Positions 37,448 to 46,864 of a DNA stretch of 64,000 bases are shown piece by piece (the first letter of the stretch is position 1; the number at the start of each line of letters is the position of its first letter). The notes below the pieces were generated by a model that had not been told where the DNA came from, did no database searches, and saw nothing but the letters and a program-made list of their open reading frames with translations. The stretch is from contig CAVULN010000011.1 of the NCBI GenBank assembly GCA_963742305.1, forward strand, positions 1 through 64,000, in the 5' to 3' direction. The position numbers and the translations under genes are program-made. The stretch is from Roseiarcus sp963742305. GTDB lineage: Bacteria > Pseudomonadota > Alphaproteobacteria > Rhizobiales > Beijerinckiaceae.

Positions 37448-39285
37448 ATGAGCTTGAAGGTCCGATCCCTCGACGCTGCCTTGTCGCCGTCGCCCGCGCC
37501 CGTCGACCTTGGCGCGCTGCCTCAGTGGCGTCTCTCGGACCTGTATGAAGGCATGGCTTCTCCGGGCTTCGCCGCCGATCTCGAGCGCGCCGAACGGGAA
37601 GCCAGGCGTTTCGCCGAAAGCTACCAGGGCAAGCTCGCAGCGCTCGCGGCTCGAGCCGATGCAGGCGACACGCTGGCCGCCGCGGTCGCCGGCTATGAGG
37701 CCTTGCAGGATTTGATCGGCCGCATCATGGCCTATGCGTCCCTTCTCTACGCCTCCGACACCAGCGATCCCCGAATTGCGAAGTTCTACGCCGACGCGCA
37801 GGAACGCGTGACCGCGCTCGCCGGAGACCTCCTGTTCTTCGAGCTCGAGCTCAATCGCCTCGACGACTCGAGGCTCGGGGCGGCGATGGCGGCGCCGGCG
37901 CTTCGCCATTACCGCCCCTGGCTCGAGGACATCCGCAAGGAGAAGCCCCATCAGCTCGCCGACGACCTCGAGCGCCTGTTCCTGGACAAGTCGGTCAGCG
38001 CCGCCGCGGCGTGGAACCGCCTGTTCGACGACACGATGGCGGCGCTCAGGTTCGACTTCGAGGGCGAGAGCCTGACGCTCGAGCCGCTGCTCGGCAAGCT
38101 CACGGATCCGGACGCGAAGACAAGGGAGACGGCGGCCAACGCGCTCGCCGCGACGCTCGGCGCCAATCTCCGGCTCTTCGCCCTCATCACGAGCACGCTC
38201 GCCAAGGACAAGGAGACCTCAGACCGCTGGCGCAAATTCAAGGATGTCGCGGATTCGCGCCACCTCGCCAACCGGGTCGAGCCCGAGGTCGTCGAGGCGC
38301 TGGTCGCGGCCGTCACGGACGCCTATCCGCGCCTCTCGCATCGCTATTACGCGCTGAAAGCCCGCTGGTTCGGCAAGGACAAGCTCGACCATTGGGACCG
38401 CAACGCGCCCCTGCCCAATACGCCGCGGCGCGTCTATCGGTGGGAAACCGCGCGCGACATGGTTCTCGGCGCCTATCGCGCTTTTTCGCCGCGGATGGCC
38501 GATATCGCCCGGCGCTTCTTCGACGAGGGGTGGATCGACGCGCCGGTCAGGCCCGGCAAGGCGCCCGGCGCCTTCGCGCATCCGACGACGCCCTCTTCCC
38601 ATCCCTACATTCTCGTCAACTATCTCGGCAAGGCGCGCGACGTGACCACGCTTGCGCATGAACTCGGCCACGGCGTCCATCAGGTGCTGGCCGGCGTCAA
38701 CGGCCCGCTCATGGCGCCGACGCCGCTCACGCTCGCCGAAACGGCCTCGGTGTTCGGCGAGATGCTGACCTTCCGCTCCATGCTCGCCGCGACGGCCGAC
38801 CCGGTCGAGCGCAAGGCGATGCTCGCGGCCAAGGTCGAGGACATGCTCAACACCGTCGTGCGGCAGATCGCGTTCTACAAGTTCGAGCGGCTCGTCCATC
38901 TCGAGCGCCGCAACGGCGAAGTGACGACCGATGCAGATCAACCGGTTCTGGATGGCAACCCAGTCCGAGAGCCTCGGCCCCGCGATTGCGCTGAAGCCCG
39001 GCTATGAGACCTACTGGGCCTATATCGGCCACTTCATCCATTCGCCGTTCTACGTCTACGCCTATGCGTTCGGCGATTGTCTGGTGAATTCGCTCTACGG
39101 GGTCTACGAGCGGTCGAGCGAAGGCTTCGCCGAACGCTATCTCGCGATGCTTGCGGCCGGCGGCTCGAAATCCTATTCCGAGCTGCTCGAGCCGTTCGGC
39201 CTCGACGCGAAGGACCCCGGCTTCTGGACGATCGGCCTTTCGGTGATCGGACGCATGATCGACGAACTCGAGGCGACGAGCGTAA
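37448..39285 (+). CDS. pepF: M3B oligoendopeptidase F, frameshifted as read
   Basis: The first frame (37448 to about 38938) carries most of the M3 peptidase, including the zinc site HELGH in TLAHELGHGVHQV near residue 403. After ERRNGEVTTD the protein continues in another frame with QINRFWMATQSESLGPAIALKPGYETYWAYIGHFIHSPFY, the normal C-terminal block, so one extra base lies near 38935. The conserved end ISVIGRMIDELEA-type is followed by a frame with no stop, but one more extra base near 39280 would give TAA at 39283. With both bases removed the protein is 611 aa, the expected length. It hydrolyses oligopeptides in the cytoplasm. Confidence 0.85.
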
Positions 39286-39313
39286 GCGGCCTTCGCCTCG
39301 CATTCGGCGCCGT

Positions 39314-40822
39314 TCAGCCCTCGGGAGAGCGTTCGTTCGGCAGGACGACCCAGGCGCCGCCTGGCTCGCGGACCAGAGTGGTCGTCCGCATCCCGAAGGG
39401 CTCAGGCGTGATCCCGCGGATCCAGAGGTCCATGCGCTCGACGGCGATGTCGATGAACGCGGCGTTCGCGCGGTCGTCGCCGGTCGGGAAATAGACGTCG
39501 TACGCTGCGCGCCATCGCGATCTGACCTCAGCGGGGTTTTCCGATAACCGAGCGGCGCCCATCAGCGCCACATAAGCGTCCTCTCCATCGCGCTGAAATA
39601 CGAGCGTCGCCTTGCCCGAGCGGCGGATTTCGGCGGCCTTTCTGGAGCGGCCGTCGGTTACGAAGGCGATCGACCAGTCCGTCTTTTGCGGGTGCGGCGA
39701 CACCCGGCCCATCGGACGGACCGCGACGGCCCCGTTCTCCGCCTCCGCTGCGAGCCAGCAATAACGAACCTCGCTGATGATACGGGCTGCGCCGTCAAGC
39801 GCGTAACGGGCGTCGGTCGTGAGAGGAAATCGTCGCGCCATGTTCTGCGTCTCCGAGCTTTCATGAGCTATCCCGGCGGCGAGCGCCGCCGCGATCTCGC
39901 TGAACCCCTGCCTCCATGAGGGGATCGCCGGCGCCCAGGAGAACTCGCGCTTGATTTTCGCGTTGGACCCGGACCGGGCCTCCGTCATCATCGCGACGAG
40001 CGCGTCGCCCGCCAGCAGCCGGGCGATCCAGGCGGGAAGCCTTCGCGGGGGCTTCGCGCCGACCGCCGCCGCGAGGGCCGGAAGCCATTCCCGCACCTGG
40101 GCGGGCTCATCGTCCACGACATTGAAGACGCCCGGCGCATCGCCTTCGATCGCGGCGACCGTCGCGGACGCCGCATCGTCGATATGCAGGAGAGACCACC
40201 AGCCTCCGCCGCCGCCGATCAACGGAACGGCGCGACGTTTCAACTGACGGATCATGTCCGGCTCGAACAATCCGGTGTCCGGGCCATAAAACGCGCCGTA
40301 ACGCAGCGCGACGCCCTTGAGATCCCGGAGATCCGCCATCGCGGTCTCGACGTGCCGGATCGCGGCGAAGGTCTCCGTTTGGCCGCGGCGGGGCGCGGGG
40401 TCGAGCGGATCGTCCTCGCTCTTCACCGGGCCTCCGACCCGACCGTAGGGCCAGCCGCAGAAGCTCTGCGCGACGAAGCGGCGCGCGCCGCTCCTGCGCG
40501 CCGCCTCGAGCAGGATGTCGAGTCCTTCCGTGCGCAGCCGGTTGCTGCCCGCGAAGGTCCGGTCGAACCGGCTGAGGTCGTTCGCGCCGGCAAGGGCGGT
40601 CAACTGGTGCACGACGGTTTCAGGACGGCATTCGACAAGCGCCCGCTCGACCCCCGCCGCGTCGAGCGCGTCGCCGACGACGGGCTGCGCCCCTGATTCG
40701 GCGATCGAGCGCGCCTTGGCAGGCGTACGCGTCATTCCAAAAACGAGATGGCCTCCGGCCGCGAGGGCGGAAATCAGCCGCCGCCCCAGGGCGCCGGACG
40801 CGCCGGCCACAAAAACTCGCAT
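39314..40822 (-). CDS. NAD-dependent epimerase/dehydratase fused to an FMN split-barrel (PNPOx-like) domain
   Basis: The protein has 502 aa from the ATG at 40822 (MRVFVAGASGALGRRL, the Rossmann glycine motif; the open frame starts further up but would overlap the operator). Residues 1-315 form a short-chain epimerase-like domain. From MARRFPLTT (codon at 39841) to the end is a pyridoxamine-phosphate-oxidase-like split barrel. GGAG-like spacing (GGAG 9 nt before that ATG) suggests this second part may be a separate gene, and a single base change near the junction would separate them. It is divergent from TetR and probably repressed by it. Confidence 0.72.
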   Translation of the reverse strand: MRVFVAGASGALGRRLISALAAGGHLVFGMTRTPAKARSIAESGAQPVVGDALDAAGVERALVECRPETVVHQLTALAGANDLSRFDRTFAGSNRLRTEGLDILLEAARRSGARRFVAQSFCGWPYGRVGGPVKSEDDPLDPAPRRGQTETFAAIRHVETAMADLRDLKGVALRYGAFYGPDTGLFEPDMIRQLKRRAVPLIGGGGGWWSLLHIDDAASATVAAIEGDAPGVFNVVDDEPAQVREWLPALAAAVGAKPPRRLPAWIARLLAGDALVAMMTEARSGSNAKIKREFSWAPAIPSWRQGFSEIAAALAAGIAHESSETQNMARRFPLTTDARYALDGAARIISEVRYCWLAAEAENGAVAVRPMGRVSPHPQKTDWSIAFVTDGRSRKAAEIRRSGKATLVFQRDGEDAYVALMGAARLSENPAEVRSRWRAAYDVYFPTGDDRANAAFIDIAVERMDLWIRGITPEPFGMRTTTLVREPGGAWVVLPNERSPEG

Positions 40823-40838
40823 CGCTGGCCTCCAGCGG

Positions 40839-40860
40839 TAACCTACTGTATAGTAGGTTA
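40839..40860. promoter_or_regulatory. Palindromic operator between epimerase and TetR genes
   Basis: Arms TAACCTACT and AGTAGGTTA are perfect 9-bp inverted repeats separated by GTAT (22 bp in all). It lies 16 bp upstream of the epimerase ATG and 21 bp upstream of the TetR ATG, the classic place for a TetR-family operator that represses both directions. Confidence 0.8.
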
Positions 40861-40881
40861 TGACGGCGGGGCGGGATTTCA

Positions 40882-41517
40882 ATGGGCGGACGACGACTTT
40901 CTTCAAAGGAGCGACGACAGCGGATTCTCGGCGCCGCGACGACGGCGTTCGCCCGCAAGGGCTACGCGGACGCCTCGATGGACGAGATCGCCCGCACGTC
41001 CGGCGTGACGAAACCCGTTCTTTACGATCATTTCGCCTCGAAGGACGCGCTGCTCCTCGCCGTGCTCGAAGGCGTGCGCGGCCTCCTGCTCGCCAAAGGC
41101 GAAGAGGCGCTGCGGGCCCCGGTTTCCCGCGAGCGCCAGGTGCGCGCCGCCGTCGCCGCCTTCCTGACTTTGGCGGAAACGTCGCCCGATGCGATCAAGG
41201 TTCTCCTCGCCGCGCATCATGGTCATCCGCAAGCCGCGGCGGCGGCGCGCGCGATCCAGGCCGGGGCGGTGGAGGGGATCGCCGCCCTCTTGAAGCGGAC
41301 AGCGCCGGACGTCCCGGCCTGGGCGCTTGCGGTTGAGGCGCAGTTCGTCCTGAATGGGCTGCACTCCATTGCGCTATGGTGGTTCGACAACAAGGGCGTC
41401 GGAAAAGAGGAGCTCGTCGACATCGTCGCCAATCTGCTGTGGAAAGGGCTCTCCTCCCTTGAAGCTGCGCAGCCGACAGGGAACGGGCGAATGGATTTGC
41501 CGTCGCGGAGCGGCTAG
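40882..41517 (+). CDS. TetR-family transcriptional repressor
   Basis: The protein has 211 aa. The N-terminal helix-turn-helix is RRQRILGAATTAFARKGYADASMDEIARTSGVTKPVLYDHFASKDALLLAV (residues about 11-60). The C-terminal ligand domain is not specific. It is divergent from the epimerase/flavin-barrel gene and overlaps the palindromic operator region. The hydratase gene follows 13 bp after its stop and may share the promoter. Confidence 0.9.
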   Translation: MGGRRLSSKERRQRILGAATTAFARKGYADASMDEIARTSGVTKPVLYDHFASKDALLLAVLEGVRGLLLAKGEEALRAPVSRERQVRAAVAAFLTLAETSPDAIKVLLAAHHGHPQAAAAARAIQAGAVEGIAALLKRTAPDVPAWALAVEAQFVLNGLHSIALWWFDNKGVGKEELVDIVANLLWKGLSSLEAAQPTGNGRMDLPSRSG

Positions 41518-41530
41518 GGGGACGAGTTCA

Positions 41531-42322
41531 ATGAACAAGGCGACCGCACGGAAGGCGTCCGAACTGCTTTCGCGCTGCTGGCGTGAAGGCATGGCGATCG
41601 GCGCTTTGCCCTCAGACTTGCGTCCGGCGAGCCGCGCTGAGGCTTATGCGATCCAGGCGGAGATCGAGCGGCAGAGCAAGAAACCGCTGTTCGGTTGGAA
41701 AATCGCCGCCACCAGCGCCGCCGGGCAGAAGCATATCGGCGTCGACGGACCGCTCGCGGGGCGGCTGCTGGCTGAGAGGGTTCACGAGGACGGCGACGAG
41801 ATTCCCTTCGGCGCCAACCGGATGCAAGTCGCCGAGTGCGAGTTCGCCTTCCGCATGGGCCGCGACCTGCCTCCGCGCGACGAGCCCTATGAACGCGGCG
41901 AGGCGCTGGCCGCGGTCGCCGACCTTCATCTCGCGATCGAGGTCCCCAACTCGCGCTACGCCGAGTTCGTCACCGCTGGCGGACCACAGATCATCGCCGA
42001 CAACGCCTGCGCCCATCGCTTCGTGCTCGGCCCCGAGGCGCCGTCGGCGTGGCGCGACCTCGATCTCGCGGCGCATCGCGTTGCCGGAAGAGTGGGGCGC
42101 CGGCTCGAGCGCGAGGGGAGGGGCGCGAACGTGCTCGGCCATCCCGTGATCGCGCTGACCTGGCTCGCCAATGAGCTTTCCGGGCTCGGAATCACGCTCG
42201 CGGCGGGACAGATCGTGACGACCGGAACCTGCCTTGCTCCGCTCGAGATCGAGCCCGGCGACGAGGTCTCCGCCGACTTTGGGATCCTCGGCCGGGTCAG
42301 TTGCTCGTTTTCAGCCGCGTGA
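41531..42322 (+). CDS. 2-keto-4-pentenoate hydratase-like protein
   Basis: The protein has 263 aa from the ATG at 41531. FGWKIAATSAAGQKHIGVDGPLAGRL, ECEFAFRMGRDLP, HLAIEVPNSRY and ADNACAHRFVLG match the MhpD/DmpE hydratase and related decarboxylase family, which add water to 2-hydroxypenta-2,4-dienoate in meta-cleavage of aromatics. No other meta-cleavage genes are nearby, so the physiological substrate is uncertain. Its last 12 bp overlap the convergent ABM gene. Confidence 0.8.
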   Translation: MNKATARKASELLSRCWREGMAIGALPSDLRPASRAEAYAIQAEIERQSKKPLFGWKIAATSAAGQKHIGVDGPLAGRLLAERVHEDGDEIPFGANRMQVAECEFAFRMGRDLPPRDEPYERGEALAAVADLHLAIEVPNSRYAEFVTAGGPQIIADNACAHRFVLGPEAPSAWRDLDLAAHRVAGRVGRRLEREGRGANVLGHPVIALTWLANELSGLGITLAAGQIVTTGTCLAPLEIEPGDEVSADFGILGRVSCSFSAA

Positions 42323-42640
42323 CGGAATCGCGGGACTGACCCGGGTATCATAGTGCGCGGCCTTTTGGTCGAAGCGGGCGAGCACGGCGCGCGCCGCCTC
42401 GGGCACGACCGAGACCTCGCAGTCGGGGCCGGCGAAGGCCTTGACCGCGTCCCATGACGCAAATCGCATCAGCGTCATGAACTCGACTTCGCCCGGACCG
42501 GCCTTGCGGAAGAGTTCGAGCCCTTCCAGTCCCGCGATCGTCCGCCTGAGAATGCCCGGGAAGATCGCGGTCCGGATGAGCTCCTCGTAGCGGTCGGCGT
42601 TTTCCGGCGTCGTCCAGCCGCGCCACAGGCGCACAATCAT
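42311..42640 (-). CDS. Antibiotic biosynthesis monooxygenase (ABM) family protein
   Basis: The protein has 109 aa. MIVRLWRGWTTPENADRYEELI, ILRRTIAGLEGLELFRK and EFMTLMRFASWDAVKAFAG form the ferredoxin-like beta-alpha-beta ABM fold. Members oxidise aromatic or polyketide substrates or break down haem, without a metal or flavin. Substrate here is unknown. It overlaps the end of the hydratase gene on the other strand. Confidence 0.78.
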   Translation of the reverse strand: MIVRLWRGWTTPENADRYEELIRTAIFPGILRRTIAGLEGLELFRKAGPGEVEFMTLMRFASWDAVKAFAGPDCEVSVVPEAARAVLARFDQKAAHYDTRVSPAIPSRG

Positions 42641-42765
42641 GTCTCACTCCCGTGTCCCGCCGCCGCCCTTCTCAGGGACAGGCTCGCGTGCGCGCCGGAT
42701 AGCGGAGCGGCGGCCGCTCCGCCTGGGGAAAATTGCGATCCTTGCCGCTTTGGCTCGACCCGCGG

Positions 42766-44190
42766 ATGAAATTGATCGGCGCGCGGCTTATATCCGTTGG
42801 ATCTTCTCCAGGAATTCCGCGCTTGGACCATGACGACGAAGCCAATCGCCTAAGCGCCCGCGCTGCGCGCTATGCCCGCCTTGGCGTCAACGCCGGCGCG
42901 CTCGTCGCGCAGGTCGGCGTCAACCGGCTGCGCGGCGCCAATCGCGCGGCGGACGCGAAGGCGCTCGCTTCCGCGCTCGGCTCGATGAAGGGTCCGCTGA
43001 TGAAGGTGGGCCAGCTTCTCGCCACCATCCCGGAGGCGCTGCCGCAGGACTACGCCAACGAGCTGATGCAGCTGCAATCCCAGGCGCCGCCGATGGGCGC
43101 GGCCTTCGTGCGCCGCCGGATGCAGGCCGAGCTTGGGGCGAACTGGCGCGAGCGCTTCTCCGAGTTCGACCTCAAGCCCGCCGCGGCGGCGTCGCTCGGA
43201 CAGGTGCACAAGGCCAGAAGCCTCGAGGGCGAATGGCTGGCCTGCAAGCTGCAATATCCGGACATGGCGTCGGCGGTCGAGACGGACCTCTCCCAGCTCG
43301 ACCTCCTGTTCTCGCTGCACCGGCGTATGGGCGCCGCGATCGACACGCGCGAGATCGCCCGCGAGATCCGGGAGCGGGTCCGCGAGGAAGTCGACTACGA
43401 GCGGGAGGCCAAAATCGCCGGCCTCTATCGCCTGATGCTGGCCGACCGCCCGTTCGTCCGGGTGCCGCGCGTCGAGGAGAGCCTGTCGACCCGGCGCCTC
43501 TTGACGATGCAATGGCTGGACGGCGAGAAGCTCACGCGTTTCGAGAGCGCGCCCCAGGAGGCGCGCAACGCCATCACCGTCGGCCTGTTCGAAGCCTGGT
43601 GGCGTCCATTCCTCCGCTATGGCGTGATCCACGGCGATCCGCACCTCGGAAATTACGCCGTCGCGGCGAAAGGGCAGGGGGAGGCTGTCGAAGTCGAGGG
43701 GATCGACCTTTTCGACTACGGCTGCGTGCGCGTCTTTCCGCCGCGCTTCGTCCTCGGGGTGGTCGAGCTCTACCGGGGGTTCAAGGCCGAAGATAAGGCG
43801 CGCATCGAGCAAGCCTACGAGATGTGGGGTTTCTCCGGGCTGAGGCGCGGGGCGCTTGACGCGATGAACATCTGGGCCCGCTTTCTCTGCGGCCCGATTC
43901 TCGACGACCGCGTGCGGACCGCGGCGGACGGCGTCAGTCCGGGCGAGTACGGGCGCAAGGAACTCGGCCAGGTCATGCGGGCGCTGCGCGCCGAGGGCCG
44001 CGGGCTTGTGGTGCCCCGCGAGTTCGTCTTCCTCGACCGGGCGACTATCGGCCTCGGCGGCGCCTTCCTCCGGCTCGGCGCGCGGCTCAACTTTCATCGC
44101 CTCTATGAGGACGCGATCGAAGGCTTCGACGAGAAAGCGGTCGCTGAGCGGCAGGCAGGCGCGCTTCGCGCGGTGGGTCTCGCCCAATGA
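42766..44190 (+). CDS. ABC1/AarF (UbiB-like) atypical kinase
   Basis: The protein has 474 aa from the ATG at 42766; a TTG 33 bp upstream would add 11 residues. MKVGQLLATIPEALP contains the K-x-G-Q motif, AAAASLGQVHKA the Ala-rich nucleotide loop, RREEVDYEREA-type sequence the second acidic motif, and VIHGDPHLGNY plus LFDYGC the catalytic and metal-binding Asp residues. UbiB-family kinases support quinone synthesis or lipid homeostasis. No ubi genes lie next to it. Confidence 0.87.
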   Translation: MKLIGARLISVGSSPGIPRLDHDDEANRLSARAARYARLGVNAGALVAQVGVNRLRGANRAADAKALASALGSMKGPLMKVGQLLATIPEALPQDYANELMQLQSQAPPMGAAFVRRRMQAELGANWRERFSEFDLKPAAAASLGQVHKARSLEGEWLACKLQYPDMASAVETDLSQLDLLFSLHRRMGAAIDTREIAREIRERVREEVDYEREAKIAGLYRLMLADRPFVRVPRVEESLSTRRLLTMQWLDGEKLTRFESAPQEARNAITVGLFEAWWRPFLRYGVIHGDPHLGNYAVAAKGQGEAVEVEGIDLFDYGCVRVFPPRFVLGVVELYRGFKAEDKARIEQAYEMWGFSGLRRGALDAMNIWARFLCGPILDDRVRTAADGVSPGEYGRKELGQVMRALRAEGRGLVVPREFVFLDRATIGLGGAFLRLGARLNFHRLYEDAIEGFDEKAVAERQAGALRAVGLAQ

Positions 44191-44218
44191 GGCCAATGGC
44201 CTTGCCGGCGCGATCCGA

Positions 44219-44836
44219 TCATTTGCCGCGCGCCAGGTCCCGCACCCGGCGATAGGCGGGCCGCGCCAGGCACGCGTCGAGCCATCGCGCGACCTGCGGG
44301 CGGGCGGAGAGATCGAGCCGCGCCATTCTTCCCCAGGCGAGAATGCTCGCCACGTTGAGGTCAGCGGCCGCGAAGGAGTCGCCGGTCAGGAACGCGCGAC
44401 CGGTCAGCCTCGCATCGAGCACGCCGAGCGGCCTTCGCAGCATCAATTCGCAGCGTTCCGCCTGCGAGGCGTCGCGGGCGAATTCGGGCAACACCGCACG
44501 ATGCTCCAGGAGGCCGAGAAGCAGCTCCTCCATCTCCAAAACAGCCCAGAAGCTCCACTGGGCGGCGAGGCCCAAATCCTTGGGCCCGGCGAGATGAATC
44601 GGCCCGTCATATTTTTGCGCGAGGTAGATGTTGATCGCCATCGACTCCCACAACGTCACCTCGCCGTCCACGAGAGTGGGAATGCGCGCATTTGGGTTGA
44701 GCCGCATGTATTCGGCCGTCTGCAAATCGTCGGCGCGGGTGCTTTTTTCTATCAGTTGATAGGGCTGGCCGGTCTCTTCGAGCATCCACAGACACCGGAT
44801 GGCCCGGGACCTGGGGTTTCCGTACAGTTGAATCAT
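44219..44836 (-). CDS. Glutathione S-transferase
   Basis: The protein has 205 aa. The N-terminal thioredoxin-like domain (MIQLYGNPRSRAIRCLWMLEE, NARIPTLVDG with the cis-Pro, and LWESMAINIYLA with the glutathione-binding E-S) is followed by the all-alpha domain. It conjugates glutathione to electrophiles in the cytoplasm. It is divergent from pobA with about 147 bp between the starts. Confidence 0.88.
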   Translation of the reverse strand: MIQLYGNPRSRAIRCLWMLEETGQPYQLIEKSTRADDLQTAEYMRLNPNARIPTLVDGEVTLWESMAINIYLAQKYDGPIHLAGPKDLGLAAQWSFWAVLEMEELLLGLLEHRAVLPEFARDASQAERCELMLRRPLGVLDARLTGRAFLTGDSFAAADLNVASILAWGRMARLDLSARPQVARWLDACLARPAYRRVRDLARGK

Positions 44837-44983
44837 CGACGCTCTCCTCCACGCCGCACGGCGCGCCGGGCCGGTCCCGCCGACGCGCGGGACGGCCGGC
44901 TACTCTAGTCGCGCCCGCCGCGGGGAGCTACAACCGGGGCCGGTCGGCGTGGGACTCGTAAACGCGACCGATAGGGAACGAAC

Positions 44984-46162
44984 ATGACGCGCACCCAGGT
45001 CGCGATCATCGGGGGCGGCCCGGCCGGCCTCCTTCTGTCGCACCTGCTTTATCGACTCGGGCTCGACAGTGTCGTCATCGAGCGCCAGACAAGAGCGCAT
45101 GTGCTCAAGCGCATCCGCGCCGGCGTGCTCGAATTCGGCTCGGTCAAAGTCTTGCGCGATTCGGGGGCCGGAGAGCGGATGGACCGCGAGGGCCATGCGC
45201 ATGACGGGAGCTTCATCGCCTGGCAGGACCGCGAGCCGTTCCTTATCGACACCAAGACGCATACCGGCAGGCCGATGTGGTCGCACGGGCAGACGGCGAT
45301 CACCGAGGAACTCTACCGGATCCGGGAGTGCGACGGCGGGCGCATCGTCGAGGAAGCGGAGAACGTCCTGCTTCACGACGTCGCCTCCGCCGGGCCGAGG
45401 GTGACTTTCCAAACGAGAGGCGCCTCGGAGACGCTCGAATGCGACTTCATCGCCGGCTGCGACGGCTTCCACGGCGTGTCGCGGCAGAGCATTCCGCAGG
45501 GCGCGCTCAAGGTCTTCGAGCGCGCCTATCCGTTCGGCTGGCTCGGGATCATGTCGGAAACCCCGCCGGTCGGCGAGGTCATCTACGCCCGGCACGAGCG
45601 CGGCTTCGCCCTCGCTTCGCTGCGCAATCCGATGCTGAGCCGCTACTATATCCAGTGCAGCCTCGGCACGCGGATCGAGGATTGGCCGGACGAGCGGTTC
45701 TGGGAGGAGCTCAAGCGGCGGTTTCCGCCCGACATCGCGCGCAAGATCGTGACCGGTCCGTCGATTGAAAAGTCGATTGCGCCCTTACGCAGCTTCGTCG
45801 CCGAGCCGATGCGCCACGGCCGGCTGTTTCTGGCCGGCGACGCCGCCCATATCGTGCCCCCCACGGGAGCGAAGGGCCTCAATCTCGCGATCTCCGATGT
45901 CTTCTATCTCGCGCGCGCCTTCGCGGCGCATTTTTCAAAAGGCGACGATCGCTATCTCGAAAACTATTCGGACATGGCGCTGAGACGGGTCTGGGCGTCG
46001 GTGCGTTTTTCCTGGCAATTGACCAAGCTCCTGCACGTCTTTCCGGACGACGACGCGTTCGAGAACCGGATCAAGCTCAGCGAGTTCGATCATCTCCACA
46101 ACTCGCAGCACGCCGCGGCCGTGGTCGCCGAGCAATACGCCGGCCTGCCGTTCGAGGACTGA
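44984..46162 (+). CDS. pobA: 4-hydroxybenzoate 3-monooxygenase
   Basis: The protein has 392 aa, matching the classic PobA length. FAD-binding GGGPAG lies at 10-15, DG motif CDGFHGVSR near 160, and GDAAHIVPPTGAKGLN near 285 carries the second FAD contact. RAGVLEFG and SRYYIQCSLGTRIEDWPDERFW are PobA-specific. It hydroxylates 4-hydroxybenzoate to protocatechuate with NADPH and O2, feeding the beta-ketoadipate pathway. No pobR or pca genes are in the window. Confidence 0.94.
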   Translation: MTRTQVAIIGGGPAGLLLSHLLYRLGLDSVVIERQTRAHVLKRIRAGVLEFGSVKVLRDSGAGERMDREGHAHDGSFIAWQDREPFLIDTKTHTGRPMWSHGQTAITEELYRIRECDGGRIVEEAENVLLHDVASAGPRVTFQTRGASETLECDFIAGCDGFHGVSRQSIPQGALKVFERAYPFGWLGIMSETPPVGEVIYARHERGFALASLRNPMLSRYYIQCSLGTRIEDWPDERFWEELKRRFPPDIARKIVTGPSIEKSIAPLRSFVAEPMRHGRLFLAGDAAHIVPPTGAKGLNLAISDVFYLARAFAAHFSKGDDRYLENYSDMALRRVWASVRFSWQLTKLLHVFPDDDAFENRIKLSEFDHLHNSQHAAAVVAEQYAGLPFED

Positions 46163-46169
46163 GCCCTCG

Positions 46170-46799
46170 TCAGAGGCGCGAGAGGACGGGAAGCCTCGGC
46201 CCGATCGCGTAGTTGAGCTGGAGAAGCAGGATCAGCGTGATCCCGGTTGTGACGTTGATGAGGCCGATGACCGCGCCAAGCGCATAGAGCGACTGCGCAA
46301 GGACGATACGCCGCTTGACCGCGCCCGAGATGTCGCCGTGCGCTTCCTTCCGCACGAGATTCGCCCGCTCGGCATAGGCCCAGGTCGCGTAGAGACAAAC
46401 GCCGAGCAGAAGGACGTTGAACCAGTAGACGAGGAAAGCCGCGCGATAAGTCATGAAATCGGCGAGCAGCCGGGTCGAGAACGGCACCACAGTCACGACG
46501 GCGAGGAAGACGAAATGCAGCCATGCGAGGTCCCGGTTCGAGCGGTCGAGCTGGCTGAGCTGCGTCTGCTGGCCGAGCCAGAAGATGCCGAGCGTCAGAA
46601 GGCTGAGCAGCCACGGCAGGAGTCTCGGCGCCGAGGCGGCGAGCGCGTGGATGAGCGCGGCCTCGGAATGGATGTCGGCTGGCTCGGGCGTATGAAAGTC
46701 GAGCACCAGAATGGTCGCCGCTATGGCGAACAGGCCGTCGCTCAGCGCCGCGATGCGGCCCACTTCGCCGCCTGCCAGAGTATTGTAGTGGGCCTGCAT
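46170..46799 (-). CDS. TMEM175-family (DUF1211) potassium channel-like protein
   Basis: The protein has 209 aa from the ATG at 46799. RIAALSDGLFAIAATILVLDFHTP matches the R-x-x-x-F-S-D-G-x-F-A-I-A signature of bacterial TMEM175 channels, with Leu replacing the usual Phe before SDG. Six hydrophobic segments follow. These proteins form tetrameric K+-selective leak channels. The open frame continues far upstream, through the antisense of the next genes, without meaning. Confidence 0.82.
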   Translation of the reverse strand: MQAHYNTLAGGEVGRIAALSDGLFAIAATILVLDFHTPEPADIHSEAALIHALAASAPRLLPWLLSLLTLGIFWLGQQTQLSQLDRSNRDLAWLHFVFLAVVTVVPFSTRLLADFMTYRAAFLVYWFNVLLLGVCLYATWAYAERANLVRKEAHGDISGAVKRRIVLAQSLYALGAVIGLINVTTGITLILLLQLNYAIGPRLPVLSRL

Positions 46800-46864
46800 G
46801 GCGGGACCATCGCCTCGGGACCGCGCCGGGTCAATCGGGCCGGCCAATGTCGCCAGCGCCGCGC

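Noticed and set aside
40860..41336. ATG at 40860 as alternative start of the TetR gene
   Set aside because: It is in another frame from the helix-turn-helix and overlaps the operator; the TetR reading begins at 40882.
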